A stretch of DNA of 64,000 nt, from the NCBI RefSeq assembly GCF_040412425.1, contig NC_089749.1, forward strand, positions 11,477,662-11,541,661, given 5' to 3'. The notes beneath the pieces are model-generated. The model was not told the origin of the DNA, searched no databases, and saw nothing but the letters and a program-made list of their open reading frames with translations. Source of the DNA: Macrobrachium rosenbergii. Taxonomy: Eukaryota; Arthropoda; Malacostraca; Decapoda; Palaemonidae. Below, piece after piece: positions 15,268 through 26,425 of the stretch (the stretch's first letter is position 1; the number at the start of each line of letters is the position of its first letter). The translations under genes were made by a program, and so were the position numbers.

Positions 15268-15318
<51 letters not shown>
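14798..15318. repeat. Composite (CT)n / (GA)n array with a conserved ~48-bp spacer
   Basis: One CT tract (about 14798-14864) is followed by GA tracts at about 14937-14997, 15047-15095, 15167-15223 and 15282-15317. The spacers (from about 14887, 14998, 15096 and 15225) share GCTCAGTTTTGATGTAATA and TTCTGATGCTTGTCCATGTG. The last two spacers acquire a (GT)n edge before GA. CT and GA lie on the same strand, so the block can fold back on itself. Confidence 0.92.
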
Positions 15319-15320
<2 letters not shown>

Positions 15321-16205
15321 AAAAAACAAATAATCAAATGCTACTGTATATGATAAAATGTAGAGCAAATAGGTAAAAGTTTATGATATTTTTTATTGTC
15401 CATATTTGTTTTCTGCTATTTCCATGTCCTACTTATCTCCTTTCACAAATGAGAACTCCATTATTTACTTACCAAGGTATTGCTTTGAGACTTCTTGCAT
15501 ATAATGATGTATTTGCTATGAATAGTAATTATTTCATTTTTTCGAAATAGGTGGAGAAAATAGGCTTTTCGGCCCATTGTCACTTTTATGAACAAACCTG
15601 AGCAGTTAAGGAGAAATAAATTATTCATAGAGATAGGCAGTTTTTATATCTATGAAAAGATAATCATTAAATAGGATTCGTAGAAGAAGGATTTACCTGG
15701 AAATTGAGAATATTTAAAAATCACGCGTCAGAGAATTGTATTTAAAGAAAAAAAAGAGAAACTTAATGAAATCGTCGTATGGATAAATTTAAACTTTTTT
15801 TTTTTTTTATTCTGCTGCTTGCAATCCCCATGTTTTGTCACACTCTCATTTACTAATGTTAAAATCTCTTGTTTCACCACATTTAGCAATTATAAATTTT
15901 CTCCAAGCTCATAGATAAACTTAAAATACTTATTTTTTGTTTTGCTTCTAGGAATCTTCATGTTCTGTCACAAACTCATTTGCTAATGTTAAAATCTCTT
16001 TTCACCACTCATATCGACCATAACTTTTTCTTCGAGCTCATTCCATGATTCTATTTCGTTTGATCCCTTCCCGTATTATTTTGTAATTTGGTTCCCGTGG
16101 AACGACGCGAGACACAGCGCGACCAAATGTCAGACTCCCTAATCCTTTGAGTTGACTGTCAACTTTCCGAACTGGCCACGGTCAAGTTGCAGCCAAAGTT
16201 TTAAT
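15319..16205. repeat. AT-rich DNA containing a diverged ~130-bp tandem duplication
   Basis: About 15812-15930 and 15940-16045 share TCTGCTGCTTGCAATCCCCATG / TTGCTTCTAGGAATCTTCATG, then GT(C)ACA..CTCATTT.CTAATG and TTAAAATCTCTT, then CACCAC and TTCTC/TTCG AAGCTCAT. The remainder is unique AT-rich sequence with no gene seen. Confidence 0.6.
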
Positions 16206-16755
16206 CATGTTCCAGTTTGGGTACAGTCATTTTGCGTAGCAGTTGTAGTCATTTCACGTAGGCGCAGTTATTTTGTGCAGGTGGAATCATTTTGTGTAGG
16301 TGTAATTATTTTTATGCAGGTGTAATTATTTTTTATAGGTGCAGTTAGTTTATGTAGGTGCGGTCATTTTATGTGGCTGGAATCATTTTATGTAGGTGCA
16401 GTTATTTTATGTAGGTACAATCATTTTTTGTAGTTGCAGTCATTTTGTACAGTTGCAATCAATTTATGCAGGTGCAGTTATTTTATGTAGCTACCGTTAT
16501 TTTATGTAGGTGCAGTCATTTTGTGTAGGTGCAGTCACTTTATGTAGGTGCAATCTTATGTAGCTGAAGTCATTTTATGTAGGTGCAATTATTTTATGTA
16601 GGTGCAATCATTTTATGTGTGCAGTCATTTTATGTAGGTGCAGTCATTTTATGTAGGTTCAGTCATTTTTTGTTGTTGCAATCATATGTAGTTACAGTCA
16701 TTTTATGTAGCTGCAATCATTATATTTAGGTGCAACAGTGTTGCTTAGGCCCAGT
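16206..16755 (+). repeat. 19-bp minisatellite (about 28 copies)
   Basis: The unit is TCATTTTATGTAGGTGCAG, tandemly repeated with substitutions (GTGCAG/GTGCAA, TATGT/TTTGT) and occasional shortened units (near 16555 and 16615-16620). Confidence 0.93.
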
Positions 16756-18533
16756 CATTTCCCAATTTGTAAGTCGGTATAAGTAGTTACATAAACTACA
16801 CTTATTCAGTGTGTTATTCTCATATGGATTTCATATTTATAAGCAGGTATTAGTAGTTATGATAACTTTACGTAAGTACTATTATTTAATTTGTCCAAGC
16901 AGTCTTATCGTATAATCAGCATATTCAAGAATTCAGTGAAAGATTGATACTACTTTTATTTTAGGTGTATGTACTTTTTATTGCTGATAATTGCTTTAGT
17001 AATTTGTATTTACATTGCAGTAGATTGAAATGATACTATAATTTTCCTCACGGTTATCGATTTCTTCATTATGAACTGACTTTTCCCATTATATTTTGAA
17101 TAAAAAAATTATGTTCTTGAGATTCTTTTTCAAAAGAAATGCTAATTTTCACTCTGCTTATTATCTCTTTATGAATATTTGCGAGTTTACTAATTTTTAA
17201 ATTTCTTTTGTAATGAGATGCCAAGAGCAGTTTTTGACAAAAACTGAAAATTGGCATTTTCTCTTTTCTCAGGCAAGAGAATGGTGATCTCAATCCTTTG
17301 GTGTTGCTTGTTCGTTTCATCTTTCTCTTTTTTTAGTCATTTAGCAAAGGAATAACATTTCCGATTCTTCCCTGTTCTCTAAAATGAGAAATGATCTCCC
17401 GTTTGTGGTGTCAAGGCAAACGATTTTTAACTCCCTTCTTCCTTTGAACTCGAGCACAAGAATAGCAATTTCCTTTCCTCTGTCGGTTGGCAAAAACAAT
17501 GGAATTTCCTTCCCTGCTTTGTTTGTGCGTTTGCATCGTCACATGCAAATCGAAGAGGAGTTCCTTCGTTTGTGTGACCTCAGATATGACAGTAAAAATA
17601 TTTTTTTTAGGGATGGGGGTGATGTCTGACAAAAAAACACACTCACAAAAAAAAAAAAACATTGTTCGTGGATGTCTGGAAAAAATGAGGGCTTTTGGGG
17701 ATTTTGCAAAGTCAGTTATTTTCATGTTTTTTTTTTTTTTTATTCTTAAATTTCACTACAATTATTTTTCTATTTTCATTTGTTCGTGCGATTTTTGGAA
17801 AAATAAACTTAATTTCTGTTTCACTGCTCTGAAATTGAAAACTAAAGTTCATGTGCCAGCCATCTCGTTTTAAAGAGAAATAAATTGATATAGCATAGAT
17901 ATAGGTTTGTTTATTATTATTAGTACAAACGTATACAGAATATGCTACTGTAGTGGGAGACGCCTTAAATTCTTCATTCTTTGATAAAAAAGGCAAAGTA
18001 ATTTTTTGTCTGTCTCTTTTAAAACTTCCCTGAATTCTGTTATGCCGCAACCTTATCTTGCCACTTATATAAGATTGGTTCGTGACATTATTAGTTTTCT
18101 TGTTGGGGTAGGGGGTTGTGGGGGGGGGGGATGAATGAAGGAAGTCCTTGAAGCAGAAGTGAAACGATATTTTAGTTATAATTTCCGGAAAGATCCCTCT
18201 CCCGGCCAAATGGGCTAAATTTCTTATATTCATACATTCATTCCCACCAAAGAAGGGTCTGCCCTTTACCAGAAGAATTTGCTCTTAATAAAGTTATTCT
18301 TTCGGACTATGTTCAGCCTATTCAGGCATGATATATTCTCGACATCAAAGAACCAGTGTTCATAGGCTCTTATGGGAGAGGAAAATCAGCTTTCCTTCCG
18401 ATTTCTGTCTTGGCTTTGTTCTCTGTCATTTACAGGAAAGAAATTCCAGTTGTATTCGACATTACTCATTAAATGAGGGGCCGATCATTGATGATGTATT
18501 CATACTGATCAGGTAGGTTCATGGACAAAGTTT

Positions 18534-18535
<2 letters not shown>
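16756..18535. other. AT-rich unique DNA, no convincing gene
   Basis: Includes a minus-strand frame of 173 codons (17712-18233) that ends in poly-Lys from a T-run and overlaps plus-strand frames. No domain was recognised in any of them. A G-rich segment at 18105-18130 is described separately. Confidence 0.45.
18105..18130 (+). other. G-quadruplex candidate
   Basis: Runs of GGGG, GGGGG and an 11-G run are separated by TA and TTGT. Confidence 0.6.

Positions 18536-18573
<38 letters not shown>
18536..18573. repeat. (CA)n microsatellite
   Basis: About 37 bp of uninterrupted CA. Confidence 0.95.
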
Positions 18574-18578
<5 letters not shown>

Positions 18579-18805
18579 TTAGGTCACTTGCCTCACTAGG
18601 TGGAGGTACCGGATTCGATCTACAAGAGAGATTAAAACACAGTCTCTTAAAAAACATACTGTCTCGGGCGACTTAGAATCTTGTGGGGATGGGTGTGGGA
18701 CGGTTGGTTTGGGTAGGAGCAACCTCATTCTAAAATGTAAAAATAAATACATGCACATTACACTAATATGTAACATAAGTACATGTATACATACATACGT
18801 AGATC
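18574..18805 (+). repeat. Possible SINE-like fragment with a B-box-like motif
   Basis: GGTGGAGGTACCGGATTCGA followed by TCT resembles the T-arm/B-box (GGTTCGANTC) of a tRNA-derived SINE head. The segment runs into a 3' portion ending in TACATGTATACATACATAC, a plausible simple-repeat tail. No A box or target duplication could be identified, so it is only a candidate. Confidence 0.3.
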
Positions 18806-19283
18806 CTCGTTCATCTGTTCAAACACAGTTGAACGTCATTTCTTAAGAGGGAAAATCACATCCTTTGTATTGACATCAAATGTCATCGAAAGATCAAAAG
18901 GTTTAGATGGCATTAAGTATAATGGAAGGAATCATCGTCATCATCATCTTCATCATAATCATCATTTTATCATTTTAACACCATAAATCATCACTATCAT
19001 CATCACGCCACTTTTCCCTTTCACCATCGCTAAAGGGATTACCCATTCACGAGAGAGGCTGCGAGATTAAATAAGGTTTTTTATTTTTTTCCCCTTTTGC
19101 GTTCTGTATTTTATCTTTCTCTTTCGTCCTCCATTCAGGGTATTTCCAGGAAAAGATGTCATTAACTTAAAACTTTTTTTTTGGTGGGGGTAGGAGGTTG
19201 GTGGGTGAGGTGAGAAGGGGAGGTTATGGAAGCTGGCTTTGATTTTATAGAATTGACGTTTTGCAACCCACTTTCTTGGAAAG

Positions 19284-19287
<4 letters not shown>
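18806..19287. other. Unique stretch with a TCA-triplet tract
   Basis: An interrupted ATC/TCA tract lies at about 18928-19025. No gene seen. Confidence 0.5.

Positions 19288-19371
<84 letters not shown>
19288..19371. repeat. (CT)n microsatellite
   Basis: CT tract with two TTCTCT interruptions near 19331. Confidence 0.97.
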
Positions 19372-19375
<4 letters not shown>

Positions 19376-19773
19376 ACTGAGGTGCGGGAGAGACGTTAAA
19401 GGTGTCACAGTTATTATCCTTTGATTTTATTACCTTTTTCCGCTTCATCCTAATTATTATCATTTTATTTTATTACACTTTTTTCAATGTATCTTTTATT
19501 ATATCAGACGTCAAACTCATTTATTTTGGACCACAGACACAAATAAAATAATCGGAATAAACATAAAGAGAAGACTCCTTCAAATACTATTAAGAGAATT
19601 TAGTTTTTTCCTTTCGATTAAATATGCAATAATCTGGCAAAGCAGATCTTGAACTATTCAGGGAAGTGGAGGTTGGGAGAAAAAGAAATAGCTTGATATT
19701 TCGACCTCCACAAAGGATGAGAAAGAAAAACTGAAAAAAAAAAAATTAAATCCTCATATTCTTACTGATGTCT

Positions 19774-19840
<67 letters not shown>

Positions 19841-20004
19841 AAGGATTACCAGGAAATTTGAATATGAGGCATTTCTATTCAGTTCTTTTTCATATTTCTG
19901 TTCCTTTGAAATCACTCGTGACTCTGCCCTTGGAATTAATTCTCAAAGTTTGAATGATTTTTGATGATATCAGAATACTAATTTTAAATTGCTGTTGAAT
20001 TATG

Positions 20005-20090
<86 letters not shown>

Positions 20091-20191
20091 CATACATACG
20101 TACGTATATAAAGTTGTTAGTCTTCCGGTTCTTAGGAAACGTTAAGGGATGAGGTTGCTAGCCTTCAACCTCATACCTTTTACTTCTGTGC
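19372..20191. other. AT-rich stretch with (GA)n and (TA)n tracts
   Basis: (GA)n at about 19777-19837 and (TA)n at about 20005-20087. The sequence between is unique and AT-rich, with no gene recognised. Confidence 0.7.
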
Positions 20192-20473
20192 TGCGGCCCA
20201 TCACAGTTCCTCATTGGACGGGTTGGTATCGTTCGATTCTCCGACCGGCCAATGAAGAATTAGAGAAATTTATTTCTGGTGATAGAAATTCATTTCTCGT
20301 TATAATGTGGTTCGGATTCCACAATAAGCTGTAGGTCCCGTTGCTAGGTAACCAGTTGGTTCTTAGCCACGTAAAATAAATCTAATATTTCGGGCCAGCC
20401 CAAGGAAAGCTGTTTATTAGCTCAGTGGCCTGGTTAAACTAAGGTATATTTAATTTTTGCGGCCCGTCACAGT
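20192..20473 (+). mobile_element. tRNA-derived SINE copy 1 with 16-bp target duplication
   Basis: The body (20208-20457) is flanked by TGCGGCCCATCACAGT (20192-20207) and TGCGGCCCGTCACAGT (20458-20473), a 16-bp direct repeat with one mismatch, which marks retroposition. The head contains a B-box-like GTTCGATTCTCC at about 20228; the region around the A box is shortened relative to copy 4. The body then carries TTTCTGGTGATAGAAATTC, GTGGTTCGGATTCCACAATA, CCCGTTGCTAGGTAACCAG and TTAGCTCAGTGGCCTGGTTA, all shared with copies 2-4. Orientation follows the tRNA-like head. Confidence 0.9.
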
Positions 20474-21552
20474 CGAGTGACTGCGGAGCACGTAATTCAT
20501 TGTTCAAATTCACAGTAGTTCAATGACATTTTAGGGAATGTATTATGTTCCCCGTTATTGTCTCTTAATTTCATTCATACGTTAATTATTTCTGTTCCGG
20601 CCAGTATGCGTTTAGCGACAGGATGAGAACAGGTCTGGCCTGCCGTCAGACTGATAGATGGGCAGATATGGGCGTGGTGGAGAATGAGTGAGGCCATAAC
20701 TCGTATTAAAATCCCTGTGGCTTTTGGCTAATTCAAGAACTCTGTCACTTGAAATATTCCGTTTGCTTCTCGAGAACCAGAGCATTAACCTTGCAGAGCC
20801 TTTTATCTTTCAGGGTTCTGGCTACTGGCTAGATTCTTGCATAACTGAAGCATTTCGTCCGGTACGGAGTTCTAGGCTTAGCGTTAAAATGATAAGGGTA
20901 ATTGAAATCAAGTCAGCTACCGTGGAGCAAAGAGGAAGGATGTGACCGTTAATTTTTTCTAATATTAGCAGTAACTGGTAGCTGCTGATGATATGTAGAT
21001 AGTACAGGTAATAAGATGTTGATAGTGATAGGATAGTAACAGGATGTGGATATTAATGATTATTTTATTCGTATAAGTACATCTCAACAATGATAGTTGC
21101 TGTGGTATTATAGTACAAACAGGCTCAAAATCTTTGGATTCAGAGTCAGGAAGATAGTTTCGGTAGAAATTCTCGTAAAATGTTACAGATTATATTTACA
21201 AACTTGTCAGAATATCTTTTCAACAGAATATATCTACCCTCAGCATACTTTTTCTGAATAATTCACTCCTCTGTTACCTCTGAATTACGTGGTTCTGCAG
21301 AATTTCTTCATCTGCAGGATCAGGTACGGAATTGTTTCCGTCTTCTTTTTACGGTCACCAGTAACTCCAGGACAAAGTTTGTCACGTCGGAACAATGAAC
21401 ATGTTTGTTTTATATCAGGATATCCGGTTGTTGTTGCAATGGAGATGTTTTGTGAATGATGACAGTACGCCAGTGAGAGGTGAGGACGATACCGGAACTT
21501 GTCCAGAATTTACAAGACTGACATGTTTCACGAAATATGTCCTAGAAATTTG
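20474..21552. other. Unique DNA, no gene seen
   Basis: Only short, unrecognisable frames and no microsatellites. This is one of the less repetitive stretches of the window. Confidence 0.5.
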
Positions 21553-21766
21553 TAAAACATGTAAACATGTTGGCAACTTGTCGCAGACACATCACAGACA
21601 GGTTGGATACGTGTCAACGACTCATTGGTTGTTTTAAGCTGAGCTTCATAAGATTATCCAGCATTTACCAAAGGGTCGTTCTCCAGTAATGGCTGTTGAC
21701 TTGTTTTCAACATGTTTCTGATATGTCTGCGGTAAGTTGTCAACGTGTGTTTACAACATGTTTTAC
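21553..21766. repeat. Long inverted repeat, MITE/foldback-like
   Basis: The left arm (21553-21620) and the reverse complement of the right arm (21694-21766) align along most of their length. Shared segments are TAAAACATGT, GTTG(G/A)CAACTT, CGCAGACA and, approximately, (G/A)TCAAC. The spacer is about 73 bp. The right flank continues as TGTAGTGTGGACGCAACC, which has no counterpart on the left. Confidence 0.7.
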
Positions 21767-22405
21767 TGTAGTGTGGACGCAACCTTAAGAACGACATGGC
21801 CAGTTGACTTTAGGGATCACACAGAGTAGAGCCAGCTAGTGGCCTCGTAGTCTAATTTTGGAATGGTGTTATGGACATGTATAACCAACATTACTTTTTA
21901 CTGTCGTTAATACTTCTGTGTTGCCAAAACGCTAAGTAGCCAAACCACATAACTTTGTGATTTCACTGAATGACAAATAGTTATTAGTTGTCTCCATGAA
22001 AAATGTTTGTTAAAGTGAAGCATCTAGTAATTAAGTGAAGCATCTAGTAACCATTTACTCTTTTTTTTTATATTTTTAACGGAAAAGGAAGCGATGTTCG
22101 TCTTAATTTTCTTCTCCTTTGCGAAGTTAGTCAGAATATTATGAAATTTTCAAATGAAAAAGACTTGGCAGTTAATACTATTATTACTGGCCACCATTTG
22201 GCATTTCTTGGCGTTGACAATCATCCCTATATTTTTTGAGGAAGGGAACTAAATTAGAACTTTGGAACTTCAAGATTAAAACTTTTATTTTTCTGTTCGG
22301 ACGCAAGAATAAAATCGAACTGATCAGATTTGTTGAAAAAAAAAACACGAAATTTTTTAACTAAAGAAATGTGCTCCCATTTAGACAAAGGAGTATTTTC
22401 TCTTG

Positions 22406-22407
<2 letters not shown>
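21767..22407. other. Unique DNA with a short direct duplication
   Basis: AAGTGAAGCATCTAGTAA occurs twice in tandem at about 22015-22050. No gene seen. Confidence 0.6.

Positions 22408-22445
<38 letters not shown>
22408..22445. repeat. Poly-T tract
   Basis: About 38 consecutive T residues. No retroposon was recognised next to it. Confidence 0.9.
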
Positions 22446-22447
<2 letters not shown>

Positions 22448-22871
22448 TTGTCTTTTTTCATACGAATTTAGATTTCTCTTATTTATGAACGTCTGTTTTT
22501 CCTACCATCTCGTTTTCCATTAGTTCACCAACATAAGAATTAATTTTACTCAGTCTTATCCGTTTCGCATTTCGCGAATGGAACACTTTTATGTTGAAAT
22601 CAACCGACGATAATGTGTTATTCGAATGGTTTTATATTTTAGTACTTTAAATATATAACATTCAGGTTTAAATTAACGTGTGATCAAGACCAGAAAAAAA
22701 TTTTAAATTTTAATCAAAGGTTGAAGTTTTCTCCGGCAGAAGTGAAGATTAGAAAATGAGCGACTTCATCGCACAAAAAAAAATGTGTCCAACTTTCGTT
22801 TTTTTATTATTCTGAGTTTTTTCTCTTTGTTTCCTCGAAATTCGAGGGAAAACTGATATCTGGTGGAAGAT

Positions 22872-22966
22872 ACAACGTTTAACTTACTGTGACGTCATCA
22901 GTAACACCCACAACATTGACAATATTAGTGTTGAAATTTATATTAAATGAGGTGGTAAGAATCACC

Positions 22967-23027
<61 letters not shown>

Positions 23028-23129
23028 GACAACGGATATTAAATTATTATGACGTCATTAGTAACACCCAAAACATTGACAATATTAGTGTTGAAATTTA
23101 CATTAAATGAGATCATCAGAACCATCTAG

Positions 23130-23187
<58 letters not shown>

Positions 23188-23201
23188 GTAATAATAATAA
23201 T
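22872..23201 (+). repeat. 160-bp tandem duplication, each unit carrying an (AAT)n tract
   Basis: Two units start at about 22872 and 23030 (both ACAACG). Each contains TGACGTCAT(C/T)AGTAACACCC (22890 and 23050) and AACATTGACAATATTAGTGT, then ends in (AAT)n (about 22971-23027 and 23132-23201). Confidence 0.9.
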
Positions 23202-23555
23202 ACCACAGAATGATGATGGCGATGACGTTAACTTAACGAGAGTAGATTTACAAAAAAATAACTACATTACTTTTTGAAAAGCCTGGGACTTGAGGATTAA
23301 CGGTGAACACAGAACATTAACCAGAATTAGTCTCTCCGCGTGCGTCGACAAACATTTATATTTTGTAAAGTATTTATTTTAATTGTGTTGGTCTATTAAA
23401 AGATAATTTTGAAACTGCCCATACGTATATACTTTTATGATACACCAACAAAATTAAAATGATATCGATGTAATATGCTTTTATAAAAGAATTTTTTTTT
23501 TTTATTCAAAGTTTTTACTTGAAAAGCCTTTTCTTTCGGGCCAGATAGCGCGTCA
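23202..23555. other. AT-rich spacer, no gene seen
   Basis: Unique AT-rich DNA between two AAT/ATT-rich blocks. Confidence 0.5.
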
Positions 23556-23557
23556 GG

Positions 23558-23630
<73 letters not shown>

Positions 23631-23890
23631 GGTAACAACCGTATTATTAGTAATAGTTAACAACCACATGATTGTAATGATTATTATTAGTTAACAACCA
23701 TGTTATTATTATTATTATTCGGTAACAACCATATTATTAGTAATAGTTAACAACCACATGATTGTGACGATTATTATTAGTTAACAACCATATTATTATT
23801 ATTATTATTAATTATTAATCGATAACAATCATATTATTAGTAATAGTTAACAACCACATGATTGTAACGATTATTATTAGTTAACAACCA

Positions 23891-23945
<55 letters not shown>

Positions 23946-24016
23946 CGATAACAATCATATTATTAGTAATAGTTAACAACCACATGATTGTAATGATTAT
24001 TGTTAGTTAACAACCA

Positions 24017-24059
<43 letters not shown>

Positions 24060-24130
24060 CGATAACAATAATATTATTAGTAATAGTTAACAACCACATG
24101 ATTGTAATGATTATTATTAGTTAACAACCA

Positions 24131-24214
<84 letters not shown>
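23556..24214 (+). repeat. (ATT)n higher-order repeat, five units of ~88-125 bp
   Basis: A pure ATT tract (about 23558-23629) is followed by five units starting near 23630, 23720, 23818, 23943 and 24058. Each has (C)GATAACAA(T/C)CA, TATTATTAGTAATAGTTAAC, AACCACATGATTGTAA and AGTTAACAACCAT, closed by ATT triplets whose number varies strongly between units. A final ATT tract of about 85 bp ends the array. Confidence 0.95.
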
Positions 24215-24215
<1 letters not shown>

Positions 24216-24600
24216 CATCGTATACTGGGGGACATGATTTTAGTTCCTGAAAAATAATTCAACATTTCACCATTTGAAGAGAACTATAGTGCATTCCTCA
24301 CACCTGACATTTGAGATTTTAAAGAAATATATTCCCAATCAGGATGTTAATTCTCCTTCCGAGGTATATTTTGGCCGTAATCTTTACTGATTTCTATTGT
24401 TTTTTTTTTTTTTTTTTTTTATTAGTGAAACCTGAGGTAGATTTAATTTAGAACCTGAAAATTATTGCTAGCATGTCTATAAAGGAACTTCTTTTCGTGT
24501 TATTCCCAGTTTCTAAGCCCTGAACTAAGGCATCCTAGCAAAGAATATATATGCTAGTTTCACGGGATATACATTCTTATACACTCTCACATGCACATAC
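24215..24600. other. Unique AT-rich stretch with a T-run
   Basis: T-run at about 24401-24420. No gene seen. Confidence 0.5.
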
Positions 24601-24602
24601 AA

Positions 24603-24633
<31 letters not shown>

Positions 24634-24676
24634 TACATTATATATATATGTATATATACATTATATATATATGTAG

Positions 24677-24773
<97 letters not shown>

Positions 24774-24777
24774 TATG

Positions 24778-24852
<75 letters not shown>

Positions 24853-24918
24853 GTAGCACGCGCACACACATATATATGTACATATATTTTATATATATCT
24901 ATATTATATGCATGTGTG

Positions 24919-24962
<44 letters not shown>
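24601..24962. repeat. Compound (CATA)n-(TA)n-(GT)n-(GA)n microsatellite
   Basis: CATACATA blocks, two long TA tracts (about 24676-24770 and 24781-24845), then (GT)n at about 24916-24946 passing directly into (GA)n to 24962. Confidence 0.96.
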
Positions 24963-24965
<3 letters not shown>

Positions 24966-25444
24966 TGAAAAATACAAAATTTTAAATACCCTAAATACCT
25001 TAATTGGCCCATTACCTTTTGGGAATCGTAAAGGCAACAGGGCAATTTGCAATACATCAAACTGAATAATTAAAAAAAATAGATTCTCCACTAACTCCAT
25101 TTCTGTTATTCATATGTGGAAAAACCTATTATAACTGCAAAATAGTCTTTTGAATTGACAAACGCAAAATAAGCTTATAGGGGGATACTGTAAAGGTTTT
25201 TTTTTTTTTTGAAGATATTGCAAAATTTATATTCCACATGCACTGCCGTACACGAAGTTAAAACAAAAAAGAAAATTGATAAAGGTAGAAAAAACGATGA
25301 TATTTTGTTCGTTGTAGGTGTTTCTGTGCGCGCGCGCGCGCACACGTGTGTGTTTGGGAGAGAGAGAGGGGGAAAGAGAGAGAGGTAGTGTAAATGTTTT
25401 GGAGATAATTTATTTGCCTTAATCATTTTCAAATTAGTCTCGTT
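24963..25444. other. Unique stretch with a Z-DNA-prone tract
   Basis: A strict alternating purine-pyrimidine run, (CG)n then CACACGTGTGTGT, lies at about 25326-25353 and is followed by short GA runs. No gene seen. Confidence 0.6.
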
Positions 25445-25556
25445 TACAGGCATACAGTTTATATATATATATTATATATACTTTATAATTATATAATTTT
25501 ATATATATATAGTATGTATGTATGTATATATGATATATATATATATATATGTGTGT

Positions 25557-25610
<54 letters not shown>

Positions 25611-25626
25611 TATATATATATATATG

Positions 25627-25706
<80 letters not shown>
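25445..25706. repeat. (TA)n microsatellite cluster
   Basis: TA tracts with GTATGTATG, GTGTGTAATA and TATAATTATA interruptions. Confidence 0.95.
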
Positions 25707-25710
<4 letters not shown>

Positions 25711-25997
25711 CATGATATCCACTTCATCATTGAGAGTGTCAGAATAGGGTTCCCGGAAAGGATTTGAGGAAGTTCCATTGATTCCATAGGAAAGAGTCGC
25801 AAAAGTCATGGACAGTTAGGAGGATATGGTAAATAAAACATTCTCGCTCAGGATGTATAAAGATATACAAAACACGTTAAATTAGGCAAAAATTTAAAAC
25901 CTTGAATCCTATTGACTGAAAATAATTGCCGTTTGGGATTCTTTACGGACTATTAATAAAAAAAAAAACTGCCATTGATAATTGTATCGATAACACC

Positions 25998-26425
25998 AAA
26001 AAGAGGAAAAAATACACGAATGGTCTCCCGTATTCGTGAGGGAAAATACACGAATGGTCTCCCGTATTCGTGAGAAAAAAATACATGAATGGTCTCCCGT
26101 ATTCGTGAGAAAAAAATGACGTATTCATGAGAGAGAGAGAGAGAAAAAATGCACGAATGGTCTTCCGTATGCGTGAAAAAAAAAAGCACGAATGGTCTCC
26201 TGTATTCGTGAGAAAAAATACACGAATGGTCACTGAAAAAAATACAATGGGTCTCCTGTATTCGTGAGAAAAACAACAACACACGAATGGTCTCCCGTAT
26301 TCGCGAGAAAAAAAAAAATACACGAATGGTCTCCCGTATTCGCGAGAAAAAAAAATACACGAATGGTCTCCCGTATTCGTGAGAAAAAAAAAACACACGA
26401 ATGGTCTCCCGTATTCGTGATAGTA
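25998..26425 (+). repeat. ~35-bp minisatellite whose unit is a perfect short hairpin (about 12 copies)
   Basis: The unit is ACACGAATGGTCTCCCGTAT + TCGTGAG followed by an A-run of variable length. CACGAAT and ATTCGTG within each unit are reverse complements. Deleted or degenerate units lie around 26110-26145 and 26220-26262. Open frames on both strands here only reflect the unit. Confidence 0.95.

Noticed and set aside
17712..18233. 173-codon minus-strand protein gene
   Set aside because: The C terminus is poly-Lys from a T-run, the sequence has no recognisable domain and it overlaps plus-strand frames.
18577..18640. tRNA gene
   Set aside because: Only a B-box-like GGATTCGATCT is visible. 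No acceptor stem, D arm or anticodon arm can be drawn.
22408..22445. Poly-T tract as the poly-A tail of a minus-strand retroposon
   Set aside because: No LINE/SINE body or target duplication could be identified beside it.
25998..26425. CRISPR array
   Set aside because: Units are contiguous, with only A-runs between them and no unique spacers. The window is eukaryotic and no cas genes are present.
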